Positions 8,485 to 16,583 of a stretch of DNA of 33,242 nucleotides are shown here, piece by piece; positions within the stretch are counted from its first letter, which is position 1, and the number at the start of each line of letters is the position of its first letter. The translations under genes and the position numbers were made by a program. The notes under the pieces were generated by a model. The model was not told the DNA's origin, did no database searches, and saw nothing but the letters and a program-made list of their open reading frames with translations. This DNA comes from an uncultured bacterium (GTDB taxonomy: Bacteria > Patescibacteriota > Minisyncoccia > Phycocordibacterales > Phycocordibacteraceae): positions 1 to 33,242 of the forward strand of contig CALLKD010000087.1 in assembly GCA_938008595.1 (NCBI GenBank), read 5' to 3'.

Positions 8485-9420
8485 ATGTACATCGTTGACC
8501 ACCGAACACCTTTCTTTGCCATCACCGGCGCATTGCTTGCGATTTCACTTGGCGCAATTGTATTTTTCAGACTTCCACTCTCAATTGATTTTGCCGGTGG
8601 CTCACTTGTAGAAGTGAGCTATACCGATGCACGTCCAGAGCTTTCTGTTGTTACTGCCGCTATACACCAGCTTGCACTTGGAGAAGTGTCAGTGCGGGAA
8701 AGTGGCACGAGTGCTATCACGGTTCGCACCAGAACTCTTTCTCCTGAGGAACATGACAAGGTATTGCTCGCGCTTTCAAACAACAATACACAGGCACTCA
8801 CTGAACTGCGCTTTAACTCAATCGGTCCTTCAATGGGTGCTGAACTTGGAAAGAAGGCACTCTATGCGCTCCTTGGAATCATTGCAGCCATCATGCTCTA
8901 TATCGCATGGGCGTTCCGCACAGTATCAAAGCCTGTTTCTTCATGGATCTACGGACTTGTGGTGGTTATCATCCTCATCCATGACGTACTTGTTCCTGCT
9001 GGCTTCTACGCCGTACTCGGACACTACACGGGCTCACAGGTGGACTCTCTATTTGTTGTTGCCCTCCTTGCGATCTTGGGATATTCCGTTAACGACACTA
9101 TTGTTATCTTCGATCGTATTCGCGAGCACCTCCGTACAAACGAGCATGATAAGTTGGTGGAACCATTTGACGTAACCGTAGGGAAGTCAGTTACTGAAAC
9201 ACTTGGACGCTCTATTAATACCTCACTTACTGTAGCACTCGCACTACTTGCACTCGTATTCATTGGTAGCAAGGAGACCATGGACTTTGCACTTGTGCTG
9301 CTCGTCGGTGTTGTTGCAGGAACCTACTCATCAATTCTTCTCGCTGCACCACTGCTAATCCCACTTGCAAAGCGATTTGCTAAGGATGCCGTTATTACAG
9401 ACACAAAAAAGAAGCGGTAA
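8485..9420 (+). CDS. secF: Protein translocase subunit SecF
   Basis: The 311-residue protein begins MYIVDHRTPFFAITGALLAI with a membrane helix, then SIDFAGGSLVEVSYTD (the SecF P1 entry), and a C-terminal five-helix bundle with GYSVNDTIVIFDRIREHL and TETLGRSINTSLTV, both classic SecF signatures. It partners SecD. ATG 8485 lies 4 nt after the secD stop with no SD, suggesting coupled translation. An in-frame ATG at 8443 lies inside secD and is not needed. A bidirectional terminator follows at 9466. Confidence 0.95.
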   Translation: MYIVDHRTPFFAITGALLAISLGAIVFFRLPLSIDFAGGSLVEVSYTDARPELSVVTAAIHQLALGEVSVRESGTSAITVRTRTLSPEEHDKVLLALSNNNTQALTELRFNSIGPSMGAELGKKALYALLGIIAAIMLYIAWAFRTVSKPVSSWIYGLVVVIILIHDVLVPAGFYAVLGHYTGSQVDSLFVVALLAILGYSVNDTIVIFDRIREHLRTNEHDKLVEPFDVTVGKSVTETLGRSINTSLTVALALLALVFIGSKETMDFALVLLVGVVAGTYSSILLAAPLLIPLAKRFAKDAVITDTKKKR

Positions 9421-9465
9421 GGTGTACTCATAAGTTTTAAGCCCAATCAGCAGGGAAGCGATATT

Positions 9466-9495
9466 AAAGGTGGAAGCTAAACAGCTCCCACCTTT
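9466..9495. terminator. Bidirectional terminator between secF and pyrH
   Basis: The near-perfect hairpin AAAGGTGGAAGCT / AGCTCCCACCTTT has loop AAAC and lies between convergent genes. The A-rich and T-rich outer arms give a short U-tract on both strands. Confidence 0.82.
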
Positions 9496-9500
9496 ATTGT

Positions 9501-10208
9501 TTATGGTGAGATCACCGTTCCCATAAACTTCTCCCCTAGAAGATATTTTTTAAACTCATCTAATGAACGCCCATTAAGTACAGCAACCTCAAGACCTAGA
9601 TGCTCTGCCTCCTTTGCTGCAATGGGATCAAATGGGGAAGAGAGTCCAGGATCCCAGTGATCAGGAATCAGTGTACGGAATGTTTTCCAGTCAATAGTTT
9701 CAATTTTTGTAGCGTCAGGGAACTCATTTGGGTTCTTATCATACACATAATCAACGTTTGAAAGATTTATGAGTCTTGTAGCACCAAGTCTACGTGCTGC
9801 CAGTACGGCGCAATAGTCCGTAGACCATCCAGGTTTCCATCCTGCACCAATGACAATGCTTGATCGGGGAGCTCCTCCTCGCAGTGGATTTTTGATAATG
9901 CGTGCCTGTGCCTGTTCCTTAAAAAGTGCACGTAACAGATGTGCGTTTAAACGAGTTGCATGGATACCAAGCCAATCAAGATCTTCACTATGCAGGTCTC
10001 CACGAATATGTTCAGCAGCGTGTTGGTAGTTACGCGCTAGTTTTCCACCCCCTGCGATTATATAAAAAGAAAATCCCTGCTGAACAAGGTCGAGCAGGGT
10101 AGTGCGAAAGGCACGCAAAAATTCAATATCAATTTGGTCGGGGACTAGTAAAGACCCTCCTACGGAGATAACGATATACGAACGTTTTGCACGGGGAAAT
10201 AATCTCAT
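9501..10208 (-). CDS. pyrH: UMP kinase, archaeal-type (amino acid kinase family)
   Basis: The 235-residue protein opens YIVISVGGSLLVPDQID, the phosphate-binding glycine segment of the amino acid kinase fold. It has YIIAGGGKLARNYQ near 49-62, GAGWKPGWSTDYCAVLAARR near 121-140 and the C-terminal AVLNGRSLDEFKKYL-LGEKFMGT. The xPGxSTD segment and the NGR-LxGE-GT ending resemble archaeal UMP kinases rather than the usual bacterial hexameric PyrH. It should phosphorylate UMP to UDP using ATP, supplying the UDP-sugars that the glycosyltransferases consume. A TATACT box (10231-10236 on the plus strand) lies 22 nt before the ATG. It converges on secF. Confidence 0.85.
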   Translation of the reverse strand: MRLFPRAKRSYIVISVGGSLLVPDQIDIEFLRAFRTTLLDLVQQGFSFYIIAGGGKLARNYQHAAEHIRGDLHSEDLDWLGIHATRLNAHLLRALFKEQAQARIIKNPLRGGAPRSSIVIGAGWKPGWSTDYCAVLAARRLGATRLINLSNVDYVYDKNPNEFPDATKIETIDWKTFRTLIPDHWDPGLSSPFDPIAAKEAEHLGLEVAVLNGRSLDEFKKYLLGEKFMGTVISP

Positions 10209-10230
10209 GCAAGGCTTGACGGCTTCCTCT

Positions 10231-10236
10231 AGTATA
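10231..10236 (-). promoter_or_regulatory. -10 box (TATACT) of pyrH
   Basis: On the minus strand TATACT lies 22 nt before the pyrH ATG (10208), giving a leader of about 15 nt without an SD. Confidence 0.5.
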
Positions 10237-10290
10237 CGCTTTTACCTACCACCTACAACTTGTGGAAAGTAAAAACTGTTCGATTATTAT

Positions 10291-10318
10291 TTGACATTCC
10301 TTGGTGGAGGAATAGGCT
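10291..10318 (+). promoter_or_regulatory. Promoter of the 129-residue gene (TTGACA-16-TAGGCT) with inverted repeat
   Basis: A consensus -35 TTGACA (10291-10296) is followed after 16 nt by a weak -10 TAGGCT. The spacer holds the inverted repeat ATTCCT-TGGTGG-AGGAAT (10296-10313), a possible operator. Unlike the leaderless genes, this unit would have a leader of roughly 25 nt with an SD. Confidence 0.5.
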
Positions 10319-10347
10319 GTGTCCAGCAACCTCAACAGGAGAGAGTA

Positions 10348-10737
10348 ATGCCTAGTCCTTTCGAAATTTCCAACATCATGCTTGCCGCCATACTTCAGCT
10401 TGAGAGGCAGCGGCTTGAACGGCCATTCAACATCGAGAAAATTTCGAGTGCGCGTGAGGTGCTTCTTGAGTGCTCGTCAAGAAACACACGCCCGCTCGGG
10501 ATGCTCGAGGTGTTTATCTCAGTCCTCGCCGAGTTCCTTAAGTGGGACGAGAGTGCGATCACTGAAGAAGACATTGAGCGCGTCTTCACTGAAGCCGCTG
10601 CAGCTCTTGCGGTGGTGGAAGCGGGAAAGCGCCTTCTCCCCGAGCAACATGTAAAGCTGTGTAACTTTCTGCTCATTCTCCAGCGGCGCATCATGCTCCT
10701 CTGGTTTGGGAAGTGGCGTCTTGCTAGGACAGGGTAG
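10348..10737 (+). CDS. Small alpha-helical protein of unknown function, second gene class
   Basis: I do not recognise this 129-residue protein. It is predicted nearly all helical and rich in Leu, Glu and Arg, with no signal peptide or clear membrane helix. The start at ATG 10348 is set by CAGGAGAGAGTAATG, a good SD, which is unusual in this window; an in-frame TTG at 10291 is inside the promoter. Codons are GC-richer than in neighbours (GCC, CTC, CGC). The C-terminus WFGKWRLARTG resembles the C-terminus WFKWRLKSFA of the gene at 13079. It has its own promoter and a strong terminator, so it is a monocistronic unit inserted between pyrH and the 16S gene. Possible lateral origin; function unknown. 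Confidence 0.72.
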   Translation: MPSPFEISNIMLAAILQLERQRLERPFNIEKISSAREVLLECSSRNTRPLGMLEVFISVLAEFLKWDESAITEEDIERVFTEAAAALAVVEAGKRLLPEQHVKLCNFLLILQRRIMLLWFGKWRLARTG

Positions 10738-10757
10738 GGCAAACGTTCGCAAAAGCA

Positions 10758-10788
10758 GGGACCGCGCTATGGCGCGGTCCCTTTTTTA
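10758..10788 (+). terminator. Strong intrinsic terminator
   Basis: The stem GGGACCGCGC / GCGCGGTCCC (10 bp, loop TATG) is followed by CTTTTTT, ending the 129-residue gene. Confidence 0.93.
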
Positions 10789-10940
10789 TACCGCTTATTC
10801 TCCCTAGACCCGGGAACAGGTGTGGTTTCAAAAGCTCGGATTTTGAGCCGTATACATAGGCATAAAAGAGGGCATTATGTGGGCAGGACGCCTAGTAATT
10901 CCTTGCCTGGAAGGGTATATTCCAGCACGAGCCAGACCGC

Positions 10941-10969
10941 TTGACGGGCCTAAATACCTCGCGTACTAT
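10941..10969 (+). promoter_or_regulatory. Likely 16S rRNA promoter (TTGACG-17-TACTAT)
   Basis: Near-consensus -35 and -10 boxes with the optimal 17-nt spacer lie about 115 nt before the 16S 5' end. The expected start near 10976 coincides with the first base of a terminator-like hairpin. Confidence 0.65.
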
Positions 10970-10975
10970 AGCTAT

Positions 10976-11007
10976 TACCTGCCCCGAAAGGGGTGGCGGT
11001 ATTTTTT
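10976..11007 (+). terminator. Terminator-like hairpin with T6 upstream of 16S (possible attenuator)
   Basis: TACCTGCCCC-GAAA-GGGGTGGCGGTA pairs over about 10 bp with a 2-nt bulge and is followed by TTTTTT. It lies directly downstream of the -10 box. It either ends an upstream small transcript or attenuates rRNA transcription. Confidence 0.6.
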
Positions 11008-11058
11008 GCTCGTTTGTACGTTGAAAATTTCATAGTTCTAAGGTTGGAAAATAAGAGT

Positions 11059-11084
11059 TATGTAAATTCTTGTGTTCCGCCTAT

Positions 11085-11086
<2 letters not shown>
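11059..11086 (+). repeat. 5' arm of the 16S precursor processing stem
   Basis: This 28-nt arm pairs with 12758-12785; the inner 18 nt (CTTGTGTTCCGCCTATTC) are perfectly complementary. It brackets only the 16S, as expected for an RNase III-type processing stalk of a stand-alone gene. Confidence 0.88.
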
Positions 11087-12544
<1,458 letters not shown>

Positions 12545-12549
12545 GGAAT

Positions 12550-12666
12550 GAGATGTTCGAAAGAACACTCTCCGGTCGATGCCTGGTAGCTGAATGTTGG
12601 AAGTCATTATCACAGAACGAACTTCGGTTTGTTTCGTATTTTGATTTTCAACATTCAGCTACCAGG
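12550..12666 (+). other. Structured 16S trailer: two hairpins, one long
   Basis: GAGATGTTC-GAAA-GAACACTCTC (12550-12572) forms a hairpin with one bulge. An 18-bp perfect inverted repeat follows, CCTGGTAGCTGAATGTTG (12582-12599) against 12649-12666, enclosing a second stem AACGAAC-TTCG-GTTTGTT. All of this lies inside the processing stalk, downstream of the mature 16S end. Confidence 0.8.
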
Positions 12667-12757
12667 TGAGACATGATGCTTATCTCTAAATAGCATACGG
12701 ACGCCGGAAAAACGCACCGGTATTTGTGAGAACGCTCAATTGACGTTCGCACAGATT

Positions 12758-12785
12758 GAATAGGCGGAACACAAGAGTATACATA
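12758..12785 (+). repeat. 3' arm of the 16S precursor processing stem
   Basis: The inner part GAATAGGCGGAACACAAG (12758-12775) is the exact complement of 11069-11086, and pairing extends with two imperfect positions to 12785. Confidence 0.88.
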
Positions 12786-12815
12786 CTTTCCAAAACCTTA
12801 GTACTTTGAATCGGT

Positions 12816-12869
12816 AAAAGCGCCGAGCGGACGATTTTTCTTCGGAAAAATTGTCCGCTCGGCGCTTTT
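12816..12869 (+). terminator. 16S rRNA terminator
   Basis: A very long stem, AAAGCGCCGAGCGGAC... against its complement, has the apical loop CTTCGG and ends in CTTTTC. It separates the 16S transcript from the tRNA. Confidence 0.92.
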
Positions 12870-12937
12870 CTGTACCACTCTGGATGTAAGCCAAGATATC
12901 TGGTAGTATCCTTAAGTCGTGCGAAAGTAGTCTATAT

Positions 12938-13010
12938 GCAAGCGTAGCTCAGTTGGTAGAGCACTCGACTGATACTCGAGCGGTCGTAGGTTCGAATCCT
13001 ACCGCTTGCA
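12938..13010 (+). tRNA. tRNA-Ile (anticodon GAT)
   Basis: The acceptor stem is GCAAGCG/CGCTTGC, the D arm GCTCAGTTGGTAGAGC, the anticodon stem CTCGA/TCGAG with loop CTGATAC (anticodon GAT at 34-36), and the T arm GTAGGTTCGAATCCTAC. The discriminator base A is followed by CCC, so CCA is not encoded and must be added. In ordinary rRNA operons tRNA-Ile(GAT) often sits between 16S and 23S; here it follows 16S but beyond a terminator, with no 23S behind it. Confidence 0.95.
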
Positions 13011-13078
13011 CCCGTTTATCTCTAGATATTGTGTAATTTCTCGTTAGGAGTATCGTTATTCTGGAAAGGGGAAATGAG

Positions 13079-13717
13079 ATGGATGATAGTGAACTGCTGC
13101 CTGGCGCATTCGCGAATCGTGCGGTGCACATGCTTGAGGTGAGACACCGGCTCTGGCTCAGGGCGGGGAATAGGGTGGCGAACCTCAATGCCGCCTTGTT
13201 CGCTCAAGGTGGTATTTCCCTCGTGGAATACGCGTGGGCACTCTATGAGTTTCGCGATAATCCAAGGGTCGCGAACAGCCTTCTTCGCTTGAAGGATGAT
13301 CTTCTGGAGCTCGCTCGCTCCGTCGGGGTGAAGAATGCGTGGGAACCTGAAGACCTTCTCGAGGTTTCGAGGGTGGTGGCGCTACTGCTCTGGATGCGGC
13401 AAGCATGCAAGGCAGAGGGGTTGAAGGCAAGAAATTGTCTTTCGTCAGTCGCCAACTACGCCCTGAGCAAGGCGCTCGATGAGTATCGGGGGACTGTTGT
13501 CGACAGGATCCCGCTCTACTTCCTGCGCTTCGAGCTGTATCAGCAGGTGGCGAGCGACGCCATGGCAGCACGAGACTGCCTGAGCTTCGTCGCAGAGCTT
13601 ATACCGCTCCTTCCGGCCGAGGCGCGACCGGAGACGAGCTACATGCTCGCAGTCAAATATCTCGAGCTGTGGCATCCCGTCGAGTGGTTCAAGTGGCGGC
13701 TTAAATCGTTCGCATGA
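13079..13717 (+). CDS. Helical protein of unknown function, second gene class
   Basis: I do not recognise this 212-residue protein. It is mostly helical, with charged amphipathic segments such as SLLRLKDDLLELARSV and a hydrophobic stretch LLEVSRVVALLLWM that is not a clear membrane helix. The start is set by GGAAAGGGGAAATGAGATG, a G-rich SD-like element missing from most genes here. Codons are GC-rich (CTC, GCG, GAG, CGC) compared with flanking genes. The last residues WFKWRLKSFA resemble the end (WFGKWRLARTG) of the 129-residue protein on the other side of the 16S gene. It lies 68 nt after tRNA-Ile and may share its transcript. A hairpin follows at 13733. Lateral origin is possible; function unknown. 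Confidence 0.72.
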   Translation: MDDSELLPGAFANRAVHMLEVRHRLWLRAGNRVANLNAALFAQGGISLVEYAWALYEFRDNPRVANSLLRLKDDLLELARSVGVKNAWEPEDLLEVSRVVALLLWMRQACKAEGLKARNCLSSVANYALSKALDEYRGTVVDRIPLYFLRFELYQQVASDAMAARDCLSFVAELIPLLPAEARPETSYMLAVKYLELWHPVEWFKWRLKSFA

Positions 13718-13732
13718 TCCACACAATACCTT

Positions 13733-13759
13733 GAAGGCGTACCCCTAGGGTGCGCCTTC
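13733..13759 (+). terminator. Terminator-like hairpin
   Basis: GAAGGCGTACCC / GGGTGCGCCTTC (12 bp with one G.T pair, loop CTA) is followed by TTC. The stem is good and the U-tract is weak. Confidence 0.65.
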
Positions 13760-13794
13760 TTCACACCCAAACTACTTCTTCACGAGTTGCGGGG

Positions 13795-13800
13795 TATACT
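13795..13800 (+). promoter_or_regulatory. -10 box (TATACT), leaderless start
   Basis: TATACT ends 6 nt before the ATG at 13807. There is no SD. Confidence 0.65.
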
Positions 13801-13806
13801 TTACCT

Positions 13807-14343
13807 ATGAGGAATTTTCCTGCACTTATATTTATATTGGCAACGGCAATTATGTTTGGACTTGCTCTTTATTTTTATGGAGGCGCAACATTTCAATTTC
13901 CAATCATTAACACCACTCCCACCGCTAAGACGCTAGGGCAGTTATCGCCGGTACCATTCTTAGTACTTGAGGAGGGAAATAACGCACCTGCCGTAAGTGT
14001 GCGAGTTAACTACTCCATCAAGAATGTAGACGAGTTGAGTTCACTATGGGAACTTGTATATGGGAGCAATGGACCAACGGTCCCTACAATAGATTTTACA
14101 AAGTATGTGGTGCTCGCAATTTTTGATGGCAGTCACTCAACAAGTGGATATGGTATTACCGTACAGTCTATCGAAGATAGGGGAGGGAAGAGAATGGTTA
14201 TGATTACCCGCACCACCCCAGGTGAAGGATGTCCTACAACAAATACGATATCAGCACCCTTTCAAATTGTGCGCATACAGAAGACTCCTCTAACGCTTGA
14301 TCATGAGGATACGGTTGTGCAAGGTACTTCGTGTGCACAATAG
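13807..14343 (+). CDS. Membrane-anchored protein with PrcB C-terminal-like domain
   Basis: This 178-residue protein has an N-terminal signal or anchor helix (about 4-25, FPALIFILATAIMFGLALYF) and a linker. A C-terminal domain at about 95-175 reads VVLAIFDGSHSTSGYGITVQ, ITRTTPGEGCPTT and APFQIVRIQKTPL. This pattern (G-x-x-x-T-x-G-Y and P-G-x-x-C followed by P-F-x-I-V-x-I) matches the PrcB_C family, named from the PrtP-associated protease complex of Treponema; most members have unknown roles in the periplasm or cell envelope. ATG 13807 is chosen because TATACT ends at 13800. The gene ends 3 nt from the convergent transferase gene. The domain call is moderately confident; no partner protease is seen here. 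Confidence 0.75.
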   Translation: MRNFPALIFILATAIMFGLALYFYGGATFQFPIINTTPTAKTLGQLSPVPFLVLEEGNNAPAVSVRVNYSIKNVDELSSLWELVYGSNGPTVPTIDFTKYVVLAIFDGSHSTSGYGITVQSIEDRGGKRMVMITRTTPGEGCPTTNTISAPFQIVRIQKTPLTLDHEDTVVQGTSCAQ

Positions 14344-14346
14344 GTG

Positions 14347-15081
14347 CTATCTCGTATAGAGCGCACTGGTAGCAGTAGTTTCTCGTCCCTGATCTGTCTG
14401 CAAGAGTTCCTTTAGTTTTTTTTCATCGTCATTCCACGTTGTACCATCCCAAAAGCTAAGGTTTGGAATATTAGTTTTGTACTTCGCCTTTTGTCCGTAT
14501 CCCGTTCCAACATACACATGGGTGAGGCCTTCTGCCGTAGCGCGTCGCACGCTGTCGAGCATAAGCCACATACCGAGTGCAGAGTTAGCATAGGAGAGCT
14601 CATAGCACGAAAACCAGTAGTGTAGATAGGTCGGACCAGTTACCTCAAGTACGTAGGCAACAGGGGTGCCGTCCTTTGCATAGCAGGCAAGTCGTAGTGG
14701 TAGATCCTTTTGTAAAATGTCCTCCATTCTAGCTTCGGGCATAACGGAAGAGCCGTGCCGCTCGTTAAAGTAATGCAAGAAGAGGTCTTTGAAATGCGCG
14801 CTTTCTCCTATCTCACTTCCCGAACGATATGTCACGGTAAACTGGCCATCATATTTCTGAAATACTCTGCGGTTCTCACTGGTGGGAGAAAAGTCTTCTA
14901 CGCGTAGCCGCAAGCTGCGTGCCATATAGAAAAGGTTTGGTCCTGGTTTGTGTGAGTAGGGAAGGAAGCCGCCTGCGTATACGGTTGCAAGATCATCACC
15001 CGATTCAACTTCGGCATGAAGGGTGTAGCCAAAAGAGTAGGTGGAGTAGTTTTGGCCTAGCTCGCGTGTGTATATGCGCAT
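14347..15081 (-). CDS. ATE-like (arginyl/leucyl-tRNA-protein transferase C-domain) acyltransferase
   Basis: The 244-residue protein has a C-terminal half close to the bacterial ATE/Bpt domain: a segment ending ANSALGMWLMLDSVRRATAE, then LTHVYVGTGYGQKAKYK, corresponding to the family's 'VYLGYW...KMAYK' signature, then NLSFWDG. The usual N-terminal Cys cluster of ATE enzymes is absent and the N-terminal half is divergent. ATE and FemX-type enzymes transfer an amino acid from aminoacyl-tRNA to a protein N-terminus or a peptidoglycan peptide. The gene follows a Mur ligase with only 2 nt between them and no SD, so the pair probably acts together. A role in modifying the muropeptide is my inference, not shown by sequence. 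Confidence 0.62.
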   Translation of the reverse strand: MRIYTRELGQNYSTYSFGYTLHAEVESGDDLATVYAGGFLPYSHKPGPNLFYMARSLRLRVEDFSPTSENRRVFQKYDGQFTVTYRSGSEIGESAHFKDLFLHYFNERHGSSVMPEARMEDILQKDLPLRLACYAKDGTPVAYVLEVTGPTYLHYWFSCYELSYANSALGMWLMLDSVRRATAEGLTHVYVGTGYGQKAKYKTNIPNLSFWDGTTWNDDEKKLKELLQTDQGRETTATSALYTR

Positions 15082-15083
15082 AC

Positions 15084-16505
15084 TTATCGAGGAAATGTTT
15101 CTTCAACCGTATGAATGAATGAGGTAATAGAGCCTTCGAGGTCTCCTGAAGTAAGAACAAGGACGACGTCTTCAGGACGCAAGAGTCCAATGGTATCAGC
15201 CATGTCCTCTGGGTTATATCTACATACCGTAGTACCCACTTCTTGTAGTCGTGCGGTGATTTCCTGTCCAGAAAGTTGGTCGTGTGTGTTTGCTCCTTGG
15301 GTTGGTGGTTCGCATAGGACAACCATACGTGCGCCGTCAAATACGTCGTCATACCACGAAAGATTTGCACGGTTTCTCCATCCAAAGGTGTGAGGCTCAA
15401 ATACAATAACGAGATCACGGGTACCAAAGTGAAGCCGTATCGCCTCAATAGCAGCACGTGCCTTTTCATATGAAGAGCCAAAACCTTCATATACGGGCAC
15501 GCTCGCGTTCGGGGTGATGTTATCGAGCCTTCGTCGCACTCCCGCAAAAGCTTTCACCGCTGCCTCTAATTGTGTGGGAGTGACCAGCGTGCGGCTAAGT
15601 ACATAGGCACTTGCCGCAACGATATCTTCAACGTTATGTGCACCAAGGAGACCTGTCTCAATCGCTGCAATCTTTTCGTCAGCATGTATGAGCGAGAACG
15701 TAGTACGTGCACCGTATGTTATATCGCTCGCCCGATACGCACCTTCATGCACACCATAGAGAACAACAAACTTACCAGAGGCACGTGCCATATCTCGTGC
15801 ACCAGGCTCATCCGCACATGCGACGATAATGCCATCGTCCTCCACCATGCTGAGTAACTCACTAAAAGGCTTCTTGTAATCCTCATAGGTTGGATACACA
15901 TTTACGTGATCGTGTACTACTGAGGTGAGTACTATGTCGCGCGGGTGAAGGTGAAGAAACTTTGCCGTAGGATCATCATGTGCAGAAGGGTACTCGTCTC
16001 CTTCAAGTACAAATTCAGGGCTTGTACCAAGAGATGCGGGTGCCGTGAGTGTAGCCTGTCCTTTTTCAGGACGGCTTGGCTCTGCACCAATAAAATACCC
16101 AGCATCAACGCCTGCATGTCGAAGAATGTGCGCAATGAGGGTGGTTGTTGTTGACTTGCCATAGCTTCCAGCGACTACCACATTCTTTCTGTCCTTTGTC
16201 AGTTCAGAAAGTACTTCAGGAAATGAACGGATTGGTTTACCGGTGGCGTGGGCTTGGCGTACCTCGGCATTCTCTTCAACTGAGACTTTTGCGCTCCTAC
16301 CAATTACAAACGTGTCCACGTCATCTGGAATATTTTCAGGATCATAGGGTAGGGAAGGAGAGATCTTCGCACGGGCAAGTATCTCTCCAGGAGGTCCATA
16401 GCACTCTGCGTCTGAGCCGGTAACGACAGCGCCAGACTCTTTAACGAGGAGCGCGGTAGCACTCATGCCCATTCCACAAAGGCCGATAAAATGGACGTGT
16501 TTCAT
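15084..16505 (-). CDS. Mur ligase family protein, MurC/Mpl-like
   Basis: The 473-residue protein has the three Mur ligase domains. HVHFIGLCGMGMSATALLVK (3-22) is the MurC/Mpl Rossmann N-domain, NVVVAGSYGKSTTTTLIAH near 108-126 is the ATP P-loop (family form GTHGKTTT), FVLEGDEYPSAHDD is the catalytic Glu region as in Mpl, and LLGAHNVEDIVAA and VRRRLDNI mark the C-domain. MurC adds L-Ala to UDP-MurNAc; Mpl adds a recycled tripeptide. The usual DD(F/Y)AHHP segment is replaced by YEGFGSSYEKA, so one conserved His region is missing, and P-loop Thr is Ser. I therefore keep MurC against Mpl open. It begins 8 nt after a TAGAAT box and is followed by the ATE-like gene. Confidence 0.85.
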   Translation of the reverse strand: MKHVHFIGLCGMGMSATALLVKESGAVVTGSDAECYGPPGEILARAKISPSLPYDPENIPDDVDTFVIGRSAKVSVEENAEVRQAHATGKPIRSFPEVLSELTKDRKNVVVAGSYGKSTTTTLIAHILRHAGVDAGYFIGAEPSRPEKGQATLTAPASLGTSPEFVLEGDEYPSAHDDPTAKFLHLHPRDIVLTSVVHDHVNVYPTYEDYKKPFSELLSMVEDDGIIVACADEPGARDMARASGKFVVLYGVHEGAYRASDITYGARTTFSLIHADEKIAAIETGLLGAHNVEDIVAASAYVLSRTLVTPTQLEAAVKAFAGVRRRLDNITPNASVPVYEGFGSSYEKARAAIEAIRLHFGTRDLVIVFEPHTFGWRNRANLSWYDDVFDGARMVVLCEPPTQGANTHDQLSGQEITARLQEVGTTVCRYNPEDMADTIGLLRPEDVVLVLTSGDLEGSITSFIHTVEETFPR

Positions 16506-16513
16506 ATGGCTCT

Positions 16514-16519
16514 ATTCTA
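16514..16519 (-). promoter_or_regulatory. -10 box (TAGAAT), leaderless start of the Mur ligase gene
   Basis: On the minus strand TAGAAT ends 8 nt before the ATG at 16505. There is no SD. Confidence 0.6.
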
Positions 16520-16537
16520 GCAAACTTACGGGGAGTA

Positions 16538-16576
16538 TAAAAAACCAGCCCCATCTCCTTGTGGGAGAGGGGCTGG
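16538..16576 (-). terminator. Intrinsic terminator of the YfiH-like gene
   Basis: On the minus strand the stem CCAGCCCC.../...GGGGCTGG (14 bp with small imperfections, loop ACAA) is followed by TTTTTT. It ends the gene at 16584-17435 before the Mur ligase promoter. Confidence 0.88.
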
Positions 16577-16583
16577 ATGAGCG

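Larger units (their letters stand above)
10789..11058 (+). promoter_or_regulatory. 16S upstream region without a gene; promoter, hairpins, possible small RNA
   Basis: I see no ORF in this stretch. A good sigma70-type promoter is TTGACG (10941-10946), a 17-nt spacer and TACTAT (10964-10969). Upstream are small inverted repeats (GCTC...GAGC near 10838, TGGAA...TTCCA near 10908) and a TATACA at about 10850. It may hold a small RNA ending at the hairpin 10976-11007, or simply be the rRNA leader. I could not match it to tmRNA, RNase P, SRP or 6S RNA. Confidence 0.5.

Noticed and set aside
12949..13188. Minus-strand ORF containing AVGFEPTTARVSVECSTN
   Set aside because: This is the translated antisense of tRNA-Ile; such peptides are a well-known annotation artefact.
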